39,272 bases of DNA from Candidatus Thorarchaeota archaeon (lineage in GTDB: Archaea > Asgardarchaeota > Thorarchaeia > Thorarchaeales > Thorarchaeaceae), in assembly GCA_003662765.1 (NCBI GenBank), contig QMYR01000003.1:1-39272 (forward strand). Reading direction: 5' to 3'. Each line of letters begins with the position of its first letter. Position 1 is the first letter of the stretch. This document shows positions 31,172 through 39,272 of the stretch, in pieces. The notes under the pieces were generated by a model, which was not told where the DNA came from, ran no database searches, and was given only the letters and a program-made list of their open reading frames with translations. The translations under genes and the position numbers were made by a program.

Positions 31172-32821
31172 ATGAGTGACTATGATGTCGTTGTGATTGG
31201 AGGAGGCAGCACAGGAACGGCTGTCGCACGTGATTGTCAGATCCGAGGGCTCAAGACACTCCTACTGGAACGGGATGATATTGCCTCTGGGACCGTTGGC
31301 ACCTGTGCCGGCATGATCTCTTCAGGTCTCAAGTACATGAACGAGCCCGAGATCGTGGACATGTGCTCATCGGAGGTAGTTCACCTCAAGCGTATCGCCC
31401 GCCATATAATCATGAAGAACCCCATCCTCACTCCAATGCTTGAGATGAGTGACCTCTCCTCTGGTGGCAATTTCGCTGAGGAGTACTCCAAGCGCGCAGC
31501 CGAACGCGAGGTCCCACCTGTCATGTTTCTGACTCCCGAGGACTCCCTGAAGATTGAGCCCATGCTCAACCCAGACATTATTGCGTCACTCTACTTTGAG
31601 GAGTACTTCATCGACCCGTTCAGGCTCTGTCTGCTCCAAGCAATCGATGCCAAGCGCCGTGGGGCTGACATTCGCACCTACTGTGAGGTCACGAACATCA
31701 TAGTTCAAGATGGCAGAGTGACAGGAGTTGAGTTCTTCGATCGCCTGACCGGCAGACTCGAGTCGGTTTCCACACGTATCGTGGTGAATGCAACGGGACC
31801 ATGGGCCGAGAAGGTCGCAGCGTTGGCTGGGATGCCACTTGAACTTCGACTGAACAAGGGTGCTCACGTCATTCTTGACCGCAGAGTTGTCAACGTGGGC
31901 GTCATCGCCAAGGCAGTCGATGGGCGGATGATCTACCTCTTTCCCCACGAGAACACGGTTGTTCTAGGGACGACGGCGTTGGACACGTGGGAGGATCCCG
32001 ATTCTGTTAGAGCATCGCACGACGAAATAGAATACCTCCTCAAGAGCATGGAATGGGTGGTCCCATCGATTCGGGAAGCGCGCGTGGTTCGGGCGATGGA
32101 GGGCATTCGGCCACTGGTGGCCGACTGGAAGATTCCTGAAGGGGATGTAACACGAGGCTATCGGATTATGGACCATGCCGGTGATGGCGGGGAGGGAATG
32201 ATTAGCTTCACTGGTGGAAAATTGGTGATGTGCCGTCACATGGCCGAGTCGGTCACAGATATCATCTGCGAGAAACTGGGTGTGGAGCGGGAATGTCGTA
32301 CGCACCTCGAACCACTACCGGGCAATGAGGACGATGTCGACGTTCTTGCACTCGCATCGGAATACGGAATGTCTGCTCATGTCGTAGAGCGGATGAGAGC
32401 ACGTCGCGGCACTGAAGTTCGGGCAGTGCTCGAACTGACGCGTGACAGGCCAAACTGGAAAACAAAGATCTGTACATGTGAACCTGTTATTGAGGCCGAG
32501 ATTCGGTACTCCATCCGACATGAATTCCCGCAGACGGTCGACGACCTTCGTAGGAGGCTCCGGATAGGTACTGGACCATGTCAGGGGACGTTCTGCACCT
32601 ACAAGGCTGCGGCGATACTCGCCGAAGAGCTCGGCCTGACAGGGCAGCAATACCTCCATGAGGTGCTGAGCTATCTGGCTGAACGATGGAAGGGAAAGAG
32701 ACCACCAATGCGTGGAGGTCAGCTTCCACTTGAGGAGATGGCCCAGGGGATGTACGCGTGTGTTGCCAATCTTGATCACACGGGGCCGCCACGGGAACGT
32801 CAGCCATGGGAGGAGGTGTGA
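31172..32821 (+). CDS. glpA: Anaerobic glycerol-3-phosphate dehydrogenase subunit A
   Basis: A 549-residue FAD enzyme oxidising sn-glycerol 3-phosphate to dihydroxyacetone phosphate. It follows E. coli GlpA along most of its length: YDVVVIGGGSTGTAVARDC at the N-terminus, VVNATGPWAEKVA mid-chain, RAMEGIRPLVAD and ISFTGGKLVMCRHMAE in the FAD domain. A C-terminal BFD-like [2Fe-2S] module has Cys434 and Cys436 (CTCEPV) and Cys470 and Cys475 (CQGTFC), then RWKGKRPP. It forms a membrane-attached complex with GlpB and GlpC in bacteria. ATG at 31172 (or GTG at 31169) follows GGAG; the leader from the likely TATA box is about 100 bases. First gene of a tight operon. Confidence 0.93.
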   Translation: MSDYDVVVIGGGSTGTAVARDCQIRGLKTLLLERDDIASGTVGTCAGMISSGLKYMNEPEIVDMCSSEVVHLKRIARHIIMKNPILTPMLEMSDLSSGGNFAEEYSKRAAEREVPPVMFLTPEDSLKIEPMLNPDIIASLYFEEYFIDPFRLCLLQAIDAKRRGADIRTYCEVTNIIVQDGRVTGVEFFDRLTGRLESVSTRIVVNATGPWAEKVAALAGMPLELRLNKGAHVILDRRVVNVGVIAKAVDGRMIYLFPHENTVVLGTTALDTWEDPDSVRASHDEIEYLLKSMEWVVPSIREARVVRAMEGIRPLVADWKIPEGDVTRGYRIMDHAGDGGEGMISFTGGKLVMCRHMAESVTDIICEKLGVERECRTHLEPLPGNEDDVDVLALASEYGMSAHVVERMRARRGTEVRAVLELTRDRPNWKTKICTCEPVIEAEIRYSIRHEFPQTVDDLRRRLRIGTGPCQGTFCTYKAAAILAEELGLTGQQYLHEVLSYLAERWKGKRPPMRGGQLPLEEMAQGMYACVANLDHTGPPRERQPWEEV

Positions 32822-32824
32822 ACT

Positions 32825-34195
32825 GTGGAGATTGCAGCCGATGTTGCAGTGATTGGTGGAGGAATGGCTGGCCTCGTTGCGGGAACAGTGGCCTCGCAAG
32901 CTGGTCTTTCCGTCGTCGTTTTGTCGCGAGGGCACGGTGCCACAGCGGACTGCTCTGGGGCCATTGATGTGATAGGTTACCTACCACTTGCGACAACGCC
33001 AACGGTTTCTGCGATAGAAGGCCTACATCTTCTTGCTGCTCTACATGTTCTGCACCCGTATTCTATCCTTGGACTTGAGCGTGAATCACTTGTTGTCGAC
33101 GGGGATGTCGTAGTGAAGAGAGTACAAGAGACGATTGAGTGGTTTCTCTCCACGGTCGCTGAGTCTGAGCTACGTCATGTCGGGAGCCTCGACAGCACGA
33201 TAATGGCATGTTCCCCACTCGGAACACTGAAGCCAACTGCTCTACTGCAACAGACGATGTGGTCAGACTCGCTCATGGATGAGGACAACGTTGTGATGTT
33301 TGCTGGAATTCGCGGGTATCCCGACTTTCACTCTGGCATGGCTGCAAAGACGTTTCTTGAGGAGCGTCAGGCCTTGCGAGAGGGACCGCGTAGAGTGATC
33401 AACTGCACAGTTGATCTATCGAATCTTCTCCCGGTGTCTAACCTCTCCGCTATCGAGCTGGCGCGTCTGTTCGACACCGAGGAGGGTCTCAGGCATCTTG
33501 CAGAATCTCTCCAATCCCACGTTGAGGGGACGGGGGCCTCCCATGTGGTCTTGCCTCCGGTCTTGGGCCTTGAGCATGCAGCCACAGCTAGGTCTGAGCT
33601 CGAGTCGAGGCTCGGAGCTGAGGTAATCGAAACGATTTCGTTTCCCCCGTCAATACCAGGGACACGTCTTCAGGCTGCTCTAGAGGCCGCTCTGGAACGA
33701 GCCGGCGGTCGTCTTCTCAAGGGCCATGAGGTCGTGGGGACTGAGACCTCGAAGGATCGAGTCACGGGCATTAAGGCAAGAGGTCCACGCAGGAGCGTGT
33801 CTGTCACTGCAAAGAGCTATGTTCTGGCCACAGGGAAGTTTGTTGGCGGGGGTCTGGCGGGCGACGAGCGAGGCCTGCGGGAAACCGTGTTTGGACTGCA
33901 GGTCTTTGATGGCGACAGGATGTCTGTCACCGAGACTCGCCCTCAGAAACTGACCGACTTGACCTGGGTCACGGAGAGAGGGCACAGGCTCTACACTTGC
34001 GGTATTGGTGTGGATGAACATCTGAGACCTGTGGGTCTCGACGGCCGCGTGTATGCTGCAAACCTGTTTGGTGCGGGCGCCGTGCTGGCCGGATACAACT
34101 ACATCACAGAGAAGAGCGGCCTTGGTGTGGCGATTGCAACAGGCCATGCTGCAGCCATCGAGGCCGTGAACTTTGCCACGGAGGCCAAATCATGA
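32825..34195 (+). CDS. glpB: Anaerobic glycerol-3-phosphate dehydrogenase subunit B
   Basis: A 456-residue flavoprotein subunit. The FMN/FAD-binding VAVIGGGMAGLVAGTVA is at the N-terminus, followed by SRGHGATADCSGAIDV as in E. coli GlpB. HPYSILG, ACSPLGTLKPTALL, SIPGTRLQAALEAALER, SYVLATGKFVGGGL and GAVLAGYNYITEKSGLGVAI follow the GlpB order. In bacteria GlpB passes electrons from GlpA to GlpC. The GTG start at 32825 has AGGAGGTG about 7 bases upstream and lies 3 bases after the glpA stop. The stop overlaps glpC (ATGA), so subunits are translated together. About 30 residues longer than the E. coli protein. Confidence 0.9.
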   Translation: MEIAADVAVIGGGMAGLVAGTVASQAGLSVVVLSRGHGATADCSGAIDVIGYLPLATTPTVSAIEGLHLLAALHVLHPYSILGLERESLVVDGDVVVKRVQETIEWFLSTVAESELRHVGSLDSTIMACSPLGTLKPTALLQQTMWSDSLMDEDNVVMFAGIRGYPDFHSGMAAKTFLEERQALREGPRRVINCTVDLSNLLPVSNLSAIELARLFDTEEGLRHLAESLQSHVEGTGASHVVLPPVLGLEHAATARSELESRLGAEVIETISFPPSIPGTRLQAALEAALERAGGRLLKGHEVVGTETSKDRVTGIKARGPRRSVSVTAKSYVLATGKFVGGGLAGDERGLRETVFGLQVFDGDRMSVTETRPQKLTDLTWVTERGHRLYTCGIGVDEHLRPVGLDGRVYAANLFGAGAVLAGYNYITEKSGLGVAIATGHAAAIEAVNFATEAKS

Positions 34196-35430
34196 GCGAA
34201 GAAGAGGCGTACGAGTTCGTAAAGAACACACTAAGGGACGAGGGCATTGTACCATATCACGGTCAAGAACTCGAGGTAGTGAAATCGGTCGAGCAGTGTA
34301 TGAATTGCGGACTGTGCCTCAATCACTGTCCCGTCGTGCGAGCGGTGGGTGTAGACCGATTCAGTGGTCCTCGCGGGATTGCGGTGGAGTTGAGTCGCTC
34401 GCCTCCCGAATACTGGAGCACGGCCGACACAATCTATCTCTGCACAGGGTGCGGTACGTGTCGTGAGGTGTGTCCCAAGAACGTCGACATCCCGTCAGTC
34501 GTCATTCTCATGCGTGCGAGGATTTTCAAACGCCGAAGCGATCTTGTGCCAAAGAGCCTGCTGCAGCTCTCTGCGACCTTGACCAAGTATGGGTTGGCCT
34601 TCACACCTTGGGAGGACGAGGAGGACAAGGCGGAGAGCCGCGATGCACGCTTGGAGCGCCACGGCCTACCCCATATCGAGGACAGAATCAAACCCGGAGC
34701 AGAGGTGCTCTACTATCCGGGATGCCAAGCTGAGGAGCGTTCCCAAGAAATCAGGGAGGCCGCAAAGCTCATTCTCGACTACTTCGGTATTGACTTCACC
34801 CTTCCCACCGAGATGAGCTGTTGCGGTCTGCCAGCAAAGCTGATTGGTGACGAGGAAACCGCGAGGTCGTTGGCGTCAAGGCTGACCGAACAGGTCCGCT
34901 CTCTGAAGGTGAGAGCGGTCATCACAACTTGTGCGGGTTGCACCTCCCGTATTCTTGAGATTGCCGAAGAGGAGAACTGGGGTGTTCCTGTCTACCACAT
35001 GGTCGAATTCCTTGCGGAGCGTGTTGGTATCGATCGTCTTGGGGCCGAGTTCTCCAAGGGCGCATCAGAGGGTGGGATCACTGTGACGGTGCATGACCCA
35101 TGCCATCTCATTCGCCATGTGTCGCGGCTTGTGATGGACAGTGCTCTTGAGATACTAGGGGCCATCCCTGACGTTGAGCTGGCGGACTCGGGGGTTGCGG
35201 ACTCGTGTTGCGGTGGCGGTGGGTTGGTGGGATATCACGCTGCTGACGTGTCAAGTTTGGTCACAGCACGAAATATCGAAGCGATTACTCGGCGTGATCC
35301 GGACCGCGTTGTGGCACCGTGTCCGTTATGCACATCCCAAATCGAGAACGAATTATACAGACACGGCAGCGGTATAGAGGTCGACGATCTCACCGTGTAC
35401 ATAGCCAAACATCTTCCCTTGCGGAGGTGA
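34192..35430 (+). CDS. glpC: Glycerol-3-phosphate dehydrogenase subunit C, iron-sulfur
   Basis: A 412-residue protein with two ferredoxin-type [4Fe-4S] motifs, CMNCGLCLNHCP (about residues 36-47) and CTGCGTCREVCP (about 84-95). Two CCG domains follow: YYPGCQ with SCCGLP and CAGC, then HDPCHL with SCCGGGG and CPLC. This is the HdrD/GlpC architecture: electrons from GlpA/GlpB pass to a membrane carrier. No strong membrane segment is visible, so attachment is probably peripheral. The start overlaps glpB by 4 bases, and GGAGGTGA at its end serves the next gene. A glycolate-oxidase GlcF assignment is less likely given glpA and glpB. Confidence 0.87.
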   Translation: MSEEEAYEFVKNTLRDEGIVPYHGQELEVVKSVEQCMNCGLCLNHCPVVRAVGVDRFSGPRGIAVELSRSPPEYWSTADTIYLCTGCGTCREVCPKNVDIPSVVILMRARIFKRRSDLVPKSLLQLSATLTKYGLAFTPWEDEEDKAESRDARLERHGLPHIEDRIKPGAEVLYYPGCQAEERSQEIREAAKLILDYFGIDFTLPTEMSCCGLPAKLIGDEETARSLASRLTEQVRSLKVRAVITTCAGCTSRILEIAEEENWGVPVYHMVEFLAERVGIDRLGAEFSKGASEGGITVTVHDPCHLIRHVSRLVMDSALEILGAIPDVELADSGVADSCCGGGGLVGYHAADVSSLVTARNIEAITRRDPDRVVAPCPLCTSQIENELYRHGSGIEVDDLTVYIAKHLPLRR

Positions 35431-35437
35431 CCTCTTC

Positions 35438-36865
35438 ATGCTAGATGAGAAGACCAAGGCTGAGGCTGTTCGTCGCATCTCGGAAGTTGTCGGTCCCGAA
35501 CATGTGACCGTTCACGAAACCGACAGGGTGTTGAACGCCCACGATGCATGGCCGCTGAGTGAGGCCAAGATTCGTGCCGGTGAGATACTACCTCTTGCAG
35601 ACATGGTGGTCTTTCCAAATAGCACGGAGGAAGTGTCGGAAGTACTCAAGATTGCAAACGACCTGCGAATCCCAGTAGTACCCGTTGGAGGAGGGGCCGG
35701 GACGTGCGGGGGAACTCTCCCAATCTATGGTGGGATTCAGCTCGACCTGAAGCGCATGAATCGGATTATCTACATCGACGACGACTCCATGACCGTACGA
35801 GTTCAAGCCGGGGTGGTGGGCATTGACCTCGAAGAAGCTGTGAACAAGCGCGGCTACACGACGGGTCATACACCCACATCACTGCGCGCCTCCAACGTTG
35901 GAGGATTCATTGCGACACGGTCTGGGGGCTCCATGTCCTCGCTCTACGGCAAGATCGAGGACATGACCTTGGGTCTGCAGGTGGTTCTTGCGGACGGCTC
36001 CATTGTGGAGTGCAAGGCAGTCCCACGCCACTCGGTTGGTCCCGACCTCAAACAGCTGTTCATCGGCTCTGAGGGCACGCTCTGTGTAATCACGGAGGCC
36101 ACGCTGAAACTGTTTCCACTTCCAGAAGAGAGACGTTTCAGAACGATAGCATTCCGCGATGTTCACACTGGTCTTGAGGCGATACGACATATATTCCATC
36201 GTGGTGTCTTTCCATCGGTCGTCCGACTCTATGACCCCGAAGACGCGGCAATGAGTTTCAGTACGCGGTTTCCTATTGACGAGGGCAACTGTGTGCTATT
36301 GCTGGCATTTGATGGCACCGTCGAACAGGTGAGGCTCGACGAGCAGATGACTGTAGAGATATGCATGGGGCTGGACGGAAAAGATCTTGGTCAGGACCCA
36401 GCGAGATATTGGTGGGAGCACAGATACGACATGTACTACCCAACGAAGTTCACAACAGCAGGATACTCTATCGGTGACACCATCGATATCGTGGCTACCT
36501 ACGACAGGCTTGAGCGGGTCTACTACGCAATGAAGGAGGCGATGGAGGCTGAGGGTGCTTTCGTTCTCTCGCACTTTTCGCACATGTATCCGAACGGAGG
36601 CTCAATCTACATGATCTTCTTCACATCCCAACCGGACGCAGAATCTGCGTGGACCACATACAGGAGAATCTGGGACGCCGGTATCAAGGCGTGTCTACGG
36701 GAGGGCGGCACGATGAGTCATCAGCATGGCATTGGCCTGACCCGCAGTACATACACAGCAGACGAACTGGGCTCAAGCTTTGAGGTTCTCAGACGAATCA
36801 AGGAGGTCTTGGACCCGAACGGGATTCTTAATCCCGGAAAGATGGGACTGGGGGTACGCGAGTGA
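35438..36865 (+). CDS. FAD-binding oxidase resembling alkylglycerone-phosphate synthase
   Basis: A 475-residue VAO/PCMH flavoprotein. The FAD domain has PVVPVGGGAGTCGGTLP, the GHTPTSLRASNVGG segment, and ATRSGGSMSSLYGKIEDM followed by GPDLKQLFIGSEGTLCVIT. The C-terminal domain has FPSVVRLYDPED, HFSHMYPNGGSIYMIFF and GGTMSHQHGIGLTR (His428, His430), all as in AGPS, where the block reads SHHHG. AGPS swaps the acyl chain of acyl-DHAP for a fatty alcohol to make ether lipids. D-lactate and glycolate dehydrogenases share the fold but match these C-terminal motifs less well. Neighbouring CCG iron-sulfur genes favour an electron-transferring oxidoreductase, so the reaction is open. Starts 7 bases after glpC. 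Confidence 0.75.
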   Translation: MLDEKTKAEAVRRISEVVGPEHVTVHETDRVLNAHDAWPLSEAKIRAGEILPLADMVVFPNSTEEVSEVLKIANDLRIPVVPVGGGAGTCGGTLPIYGGIQLDLKRMNRIIYIDDDSMTVRVQAGVVGIDLEEAVNKRGYTTGHTPTSLRASNVGGFIATRSGGSMSSLYGKIEDMTLGLQVVLADGSIVECKAVPRHSVGPDLKQLFIGSEGTLCVITEATLKLFPLPEERRFRTIAFRDVHTGLEAIRHIFHRGVFPSVVRLYDPEDAAMSFSTRFPIDEGNCVLLLAFDGTVEQVRLDEQMTVEICMGLDGKDLGQDPARYWWEHRYDMYYPTKFTTAGYSIGDTIDIVATYDRLERVYYAMKEAMEAEGAFVLSHFSHMYPNGGSIYMIFFTSQPDAESAWTTYRRIWDAGIKACLREGGTMSHQHGIGLTRSTYTADELGSSFEVLRRIKEVLDPNGILNPGKMGLGVRE

Positions 36866-37989
36866 ACGCTGATGAAATGGCAGAACAGGTGCGGATGTGT
36901 GCCGCGTGCCCGAAGATGTGTCGTCATATATGCCCCACGTTCTTCGCTTGGCGGTCTGACTCGCCGACGCCTCACGGACGGGCCCTGCTTGTCCACTACG
37001 ACAATCTCGGCGTGAGGCCGCTAGACGAACGTGCTGTCGAGGTTCTTTATCAGTGCCTTGAGTGTAGTCACTGTCTGACATGGTGCGTGCCTGGCATCGA
37101 CATCGCAAGCATAGTGGAGGCTGTACGAGAACGAATTGTGGCTGAAGAGCGGGCGCCGCCTGCTATCATCAAGATGGCTGAAACAATAGAATCATGTCAC
37201 AACCCGTATGGTGAAGATCACACGCACCGAAATGACTGGGTCACGATCGAGGAAACAGACGGCCAAGGTATTGTGTACTTCACAGGATGCACGGCGGCCT
37301 ACCGCGAAACCAGCATCCTCACGAGCACAACGAAGACTCTGACGGGCTTGGGCTACAATGTCATCGTGACACCTGACGAGTGGTGTTGCGGTTCACCGCT
37401 GTTCAGAACCGGATTCAAGGAACTGGCTCTCTCTCAGGCGCGTCATAACGTGAATGTGTTGAACTCGATTGAGGCCGAGGCGATAGTGGTAACCTGTCCG
37501 GGCTGCTATCGCGTGCTCACGCAGGACTACCCGGAGAACGGTCTTCAGCTCAACAAGCCGGTTCTTCATCTGAGTCAGCTCCTTGCGGACAGATTGGACG
37601 ACCTACCAAAAGGGGTACTTCATGCTCGTTTCACATATCACGATCCTTGCCACCTCGGCCGACACAGCGGTGTCTACGAGCCTCCACGACAGGTGATAAC
37701 GCGGCTGTCCGCAGATGGTCTGGTCGAGATGCAGCGCAACAGGGACAACGCAATGTGTTGTGGTAATGGTGCGGGCCTCAGGACGCTCTTTCCTGAGAAA
37801 TCGCGGGAGATTGGCGCCGAACGTGTCAGGCAGGCGGTAGAAACTGGTGCAGACTATCTGGTCACAGCCTGCCCCTTCTGTAAGAACATGCTTGCCTCCC
37901 AAAGTGACAACTCCCTGAACGTGATTGATTTACCGGAGCTCGTACAGATGGCGACATCTGGGAAGAGCCCCAATGGCAGCACAGATTAG
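36862..37989 (+). CDS. CCG-domain iron-sulfur protein, GlcF/GlpC/HdrD-like
   Basis: A 375-residue iron-sulfur protein. Motifs CAACPKMCRHICP (about residues 12-24) and CLECSHCLTWCVPGID (about 68-83) bind two [4Fe-4S] clusters. Two CCG domains follow, YFTGCTAA with WCCGSPLF and CPGC, then HDPCHLGRH with MCCGNGAG and CPFC. GTG at 36862 overlaps the flavoprotein stop (GTGA), so the two form a pair like GlcD-GlcF, with the iron-sulfur protein as electron acceptor. It is the second such protein in the operon besides GlpC. Electron destination (membrane quinone or a hydrogenase/heterodisulfide system) cannot be told from the sequence. Confidence 0.82.
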   Translation: MNADEMAEQVRMCAACPKMCRHICPTFFAWRSDSPTPHGRALLVHYDNLGVRPLDERAVEVLYQCLECSHCLTWCVPGIDIASIVEAVRERIVAEERAPPAIIKMAETIESCHNPYGEDHTHRNDWVTIEETDGQGIVYFTGCTAAYRETSILTSTTKTLTGLGYNVIVTPDEWCCGSPLFRTGFKELALSQARHNVNVLNSIEAEAIVVTCPGCYRVLTQDYPENGLQLNKPVLHLSQLLADRLDDLPKGVLHARFTYHDPCHLGRHSGVYEPPRQVITRLSADGLVEMQRNRDNAMCCGNGAGLRTLFPEKSREIGAERVRQAVETGADYLVTACPFCKNMLASQSDNSLNVIDLPELVQMATSGKSPNGSTD

Positions 37990-38017
37990 GCATGACGAGG
38001 GGCGAGGAACGAGTAAC

Positions 38018-39133
38018 ATGAATGCTGAAGAGCTATTGCGCCTCAAGATTCGTCTCTTGACAGAGGGCGTGATGGTAGATGAGGGTGAGTGGGCGGCCCG
38101 AAGAGGTGGGGCAGGACCGGTTGGGGCGAAGTACTTCATAATCCCCAACGGCCGGCCCGTGGGCGTACCGCTTCGGCGAGGAGAGCAGGCACAGCTCTTT
38201 GGCGCGGCGCCTCTGGAGCCCACCGACAATCCCGACCTGTGGCTATACGAGCAGTCAATACCACTACGGGTCATACCGCGGCCCCGCTTCTACGATCTTA
38301 CTACGAAGGACGGTGTCCCGTATAGGAAAATAGCACTGCTCCATGGTAGCGAGACCCTGGCCACGACAGCGTACCAAGCGTGTAGATACTGGTCCAACGG
38401 TTTACAGTGCAGGTTCTGTACGATACCCTTCTCACTCTACTCTGGTGATACCGTGCTTGAGAAACATCCTGAGCAGTTGGCGGAGGTAGTACAGGCGGCT
38501 GAGGCTGAGGGCGTCATCAAGAATATTCTGATAACTACGGGGACGCCTGACTCGCCAGATGCCGGAGCGAAGAGGCTTGCTGGTCTGGTGCGTGCGATTC
38601 GTGATGTGTCCCGACTTCCAATCGGTGTGCAGTTTGAGCCCCCCACTGAACTGAGGTTTATCGAGGAGGTGGCAGCTGCAGGGGCCAACGCGGTCGGCAT
38701 GCATATTGAGAGCGGCGATGAGAGGATTCGACAGAGGATGTGTCCAGGAAAGTACAGATACGGTTCTCTTGAGATGTACCGCAGAGCGTGGGACTTTGCT
38801 CTCGACTTCTTTGGCCGTGGCAATGTCAGTACGTTCGTGCTCTATGGTCTCGGAGAAGACATCGACCGAACGCTGAGTTTTGTGGCCGACTTGGCCGAAA
38901 CTGGTGTATTGCCTGTCGTCACGCCTCTCAGGCCTGCCCCCAAGAGCCTGCTGGCTGACTTTGTCCCATCCTATGTTGGATCAATCGACACCTCTATGGC
39001 ATTCTACAAGCGTGTTGGGGAGATTCTGTTTGACAACCGGCTGAACCCCGACGAAACTGCTGCAGGATGCCACAAGTGCGGCGGATGCACCCCCATTCAA
39101 GAGGCATACGACTGGGCCGCATCACGTGGCTGA
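38018..39133 (+). CDS. Radical SAM protein with CX8CX2C cluster motif, MSMEG_0568-like
   Basis: A 371-residue radical SAM enzyme. The cluster cysteines are Cys122, Cys131 and Cys134 in CRYWSNGLQCRFC, spaced CX8CX2C instead of CX3CX2C. Downstream ILITTGTPDSPDAGA, VQFEPPTELRFIEEVAAAG, GMHIESGDERIR, MCPGKYRYGS and FGRGNVSTFVLYGLGED fit the MSMEG_0568 family (related to BioB/MoaA), found near nitrilases in bacteria; function undefined. A C-terminal CHKCGGC may bind a second metal or cluster. ATG at 38018 follows GAGG by about 10 bases; an in-frame ATG at 37973 inside the previous gene is the alternative. It is last in the glycerol-region operon. Confidence 0.78.
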   Translation: MNAEELLRLKIRLLTEGVMVDEGEWAARRGGAGPVGAKYFIIPNGRPVGVPLRRGEQAQLFGAAPLEPTDNPDLWLYEQSIPLRVIPRPRFYDLTTKDGVPYRKIALLHGSETLATTAYQACRYWSNGLQCRFCTIPFSLYSGDTVLEKHPEQLAEVVQAAEAEGVIKNILITTGTPDSPDAGAKRLAGLVRAIRDVSRLPIGVQFEPPTELRFIEEVAAAGANAVGMHIESGDERIRQRMCPGKYRYGSLEMYRRAWDFALDFFGRGNVSTFVLYGLGEDIDRTLSFVADLAETGVLPVVTPLRPAPKSLLADFVPSYVGSIDTSMAFYKRVGEILFDNRLNPDETAAGCHKCGGCTPIQEAYDWAASRG

Positions 39134-39158
39134 GGTCGTGGCTGGCCCAAATGATTTC

Positions 39159-39168
39159 GTTTATGTGT
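39159..39168 (+). promoter_or_regulatory. TATA-like element before the final partial gene
   Basis: CGTTTATGTG, about 45-50 bases before the ATG at 39211. The predicted transcription start near 39189 excludes the in-frame ATG at 39184. Confidence 0.4.
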
Positions 39169-39210
39169 GTCGTTGCATGGAACATGCAAGTCGAACCGCT
39201 GGGATGTGAC

Positions 39211-39272
39211 ATGGCTGAGCTTCCCGCTGAAGAGATTAAGATTGTCGAGTTCACCGAGGAGGACGCCGAGGA
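39211..39272 (+). CDS. Partial gene running off the window
   Basis: Twenty codons of an acidic N-terminus (MAELPAEEIKIVEFTEEDAE) are seen before the window ends. ATG at 39211 follows a GGGATGT sequence by a few bases. Too short for a family assignment. Confidence 0.45.
   Translation, partial: MAELPAEEIKIVEFTEEDAE

Overview
The window reads as archaeal chromosome, most likely an Asgard archaeon (Thorarchaeota-like). This assignment is inferred from gene content, not from a marker gene. Supporting signs are TATA boxes at the expected distance from starts, strong GGAGG/GAGGTGA ribosome binding sites, an archaeal-type D-aminoacyl-tRNA deacylase (dtdA), the archaeal pairing of an SCP-x-type thiolase with a DUF35 zinc-ribbon/OB-fold protein, a TrmB-type winged helix, a degenerate Ras-like domain and a poly-proline disordered protein. 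No tRNA, rRNA, CRISPR array, insertion sequence or phage gene was found.

Layout. 1-3100: two membrane proteins, a weak gene-poor stretch, a small winged-helix regulator, and a minus-strand beta-rich protein whose 5' end looks frame-disrupted. 3114-11106: a plus-strand run of long helical/coiled-coil proteins around dtdA, ending in a 1298-residue protein with a TrmB-like winged helix at the N-terminus, about 1100 proline-free coiled-coil residues and a TrmB-sensor-like C-terminus. 11103-18276: housekeeping and small genes: rimI acetyltransferase, a membrane zinc-ribbon protein, a MIP18/DUF59 protein, a Ras-fold protein without nucleotide-binding motifs, a long Ser/Glu/Pro-rich disordered protein with eight consecutive prolines, a DUF362 protein, a class I aminotransferase, a YkgJ-type cysteine-cluster protein and a sugar-nucleotide epimerase. 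18291-20501 (minus): two tandem paralogues sharing seven cysteines, preceded by a 46-residue ribbon-helix-helix regulator.

20884-28126 is a fatty-acyl-CoA region: nitroreductase, two small unknown proteins, an SCP2 protein and 3-hydroxyacyl-CoA dehydrogenase in one operon, then enoyl-CoA hydratase, thiolase plus DUF35 protein, and a second enoyl-CoA hydratase, each with its own promoter. No acyl-CoA dehydrogenase or acyl-CoA ligase lies in the window.

28168-39133 holds a metallo-beta-lactamase-fold hydrolase, an FGGY kinase (probably glycerol kinase), then a tight operon glpA-glpB-glpC, an FAD enzyme resembling alkylglycerone-phosphate synthase (AGPS), a second CCG-domain iron-sulfur protein, and a radical SAM protein with CX8CX2C cysteine spacing. 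Together with the beta-oxidation genes this suggests use of fatty acids and glycerol 3-phosphate, possibly from ester or ether phospholipids; that joint role is inference.
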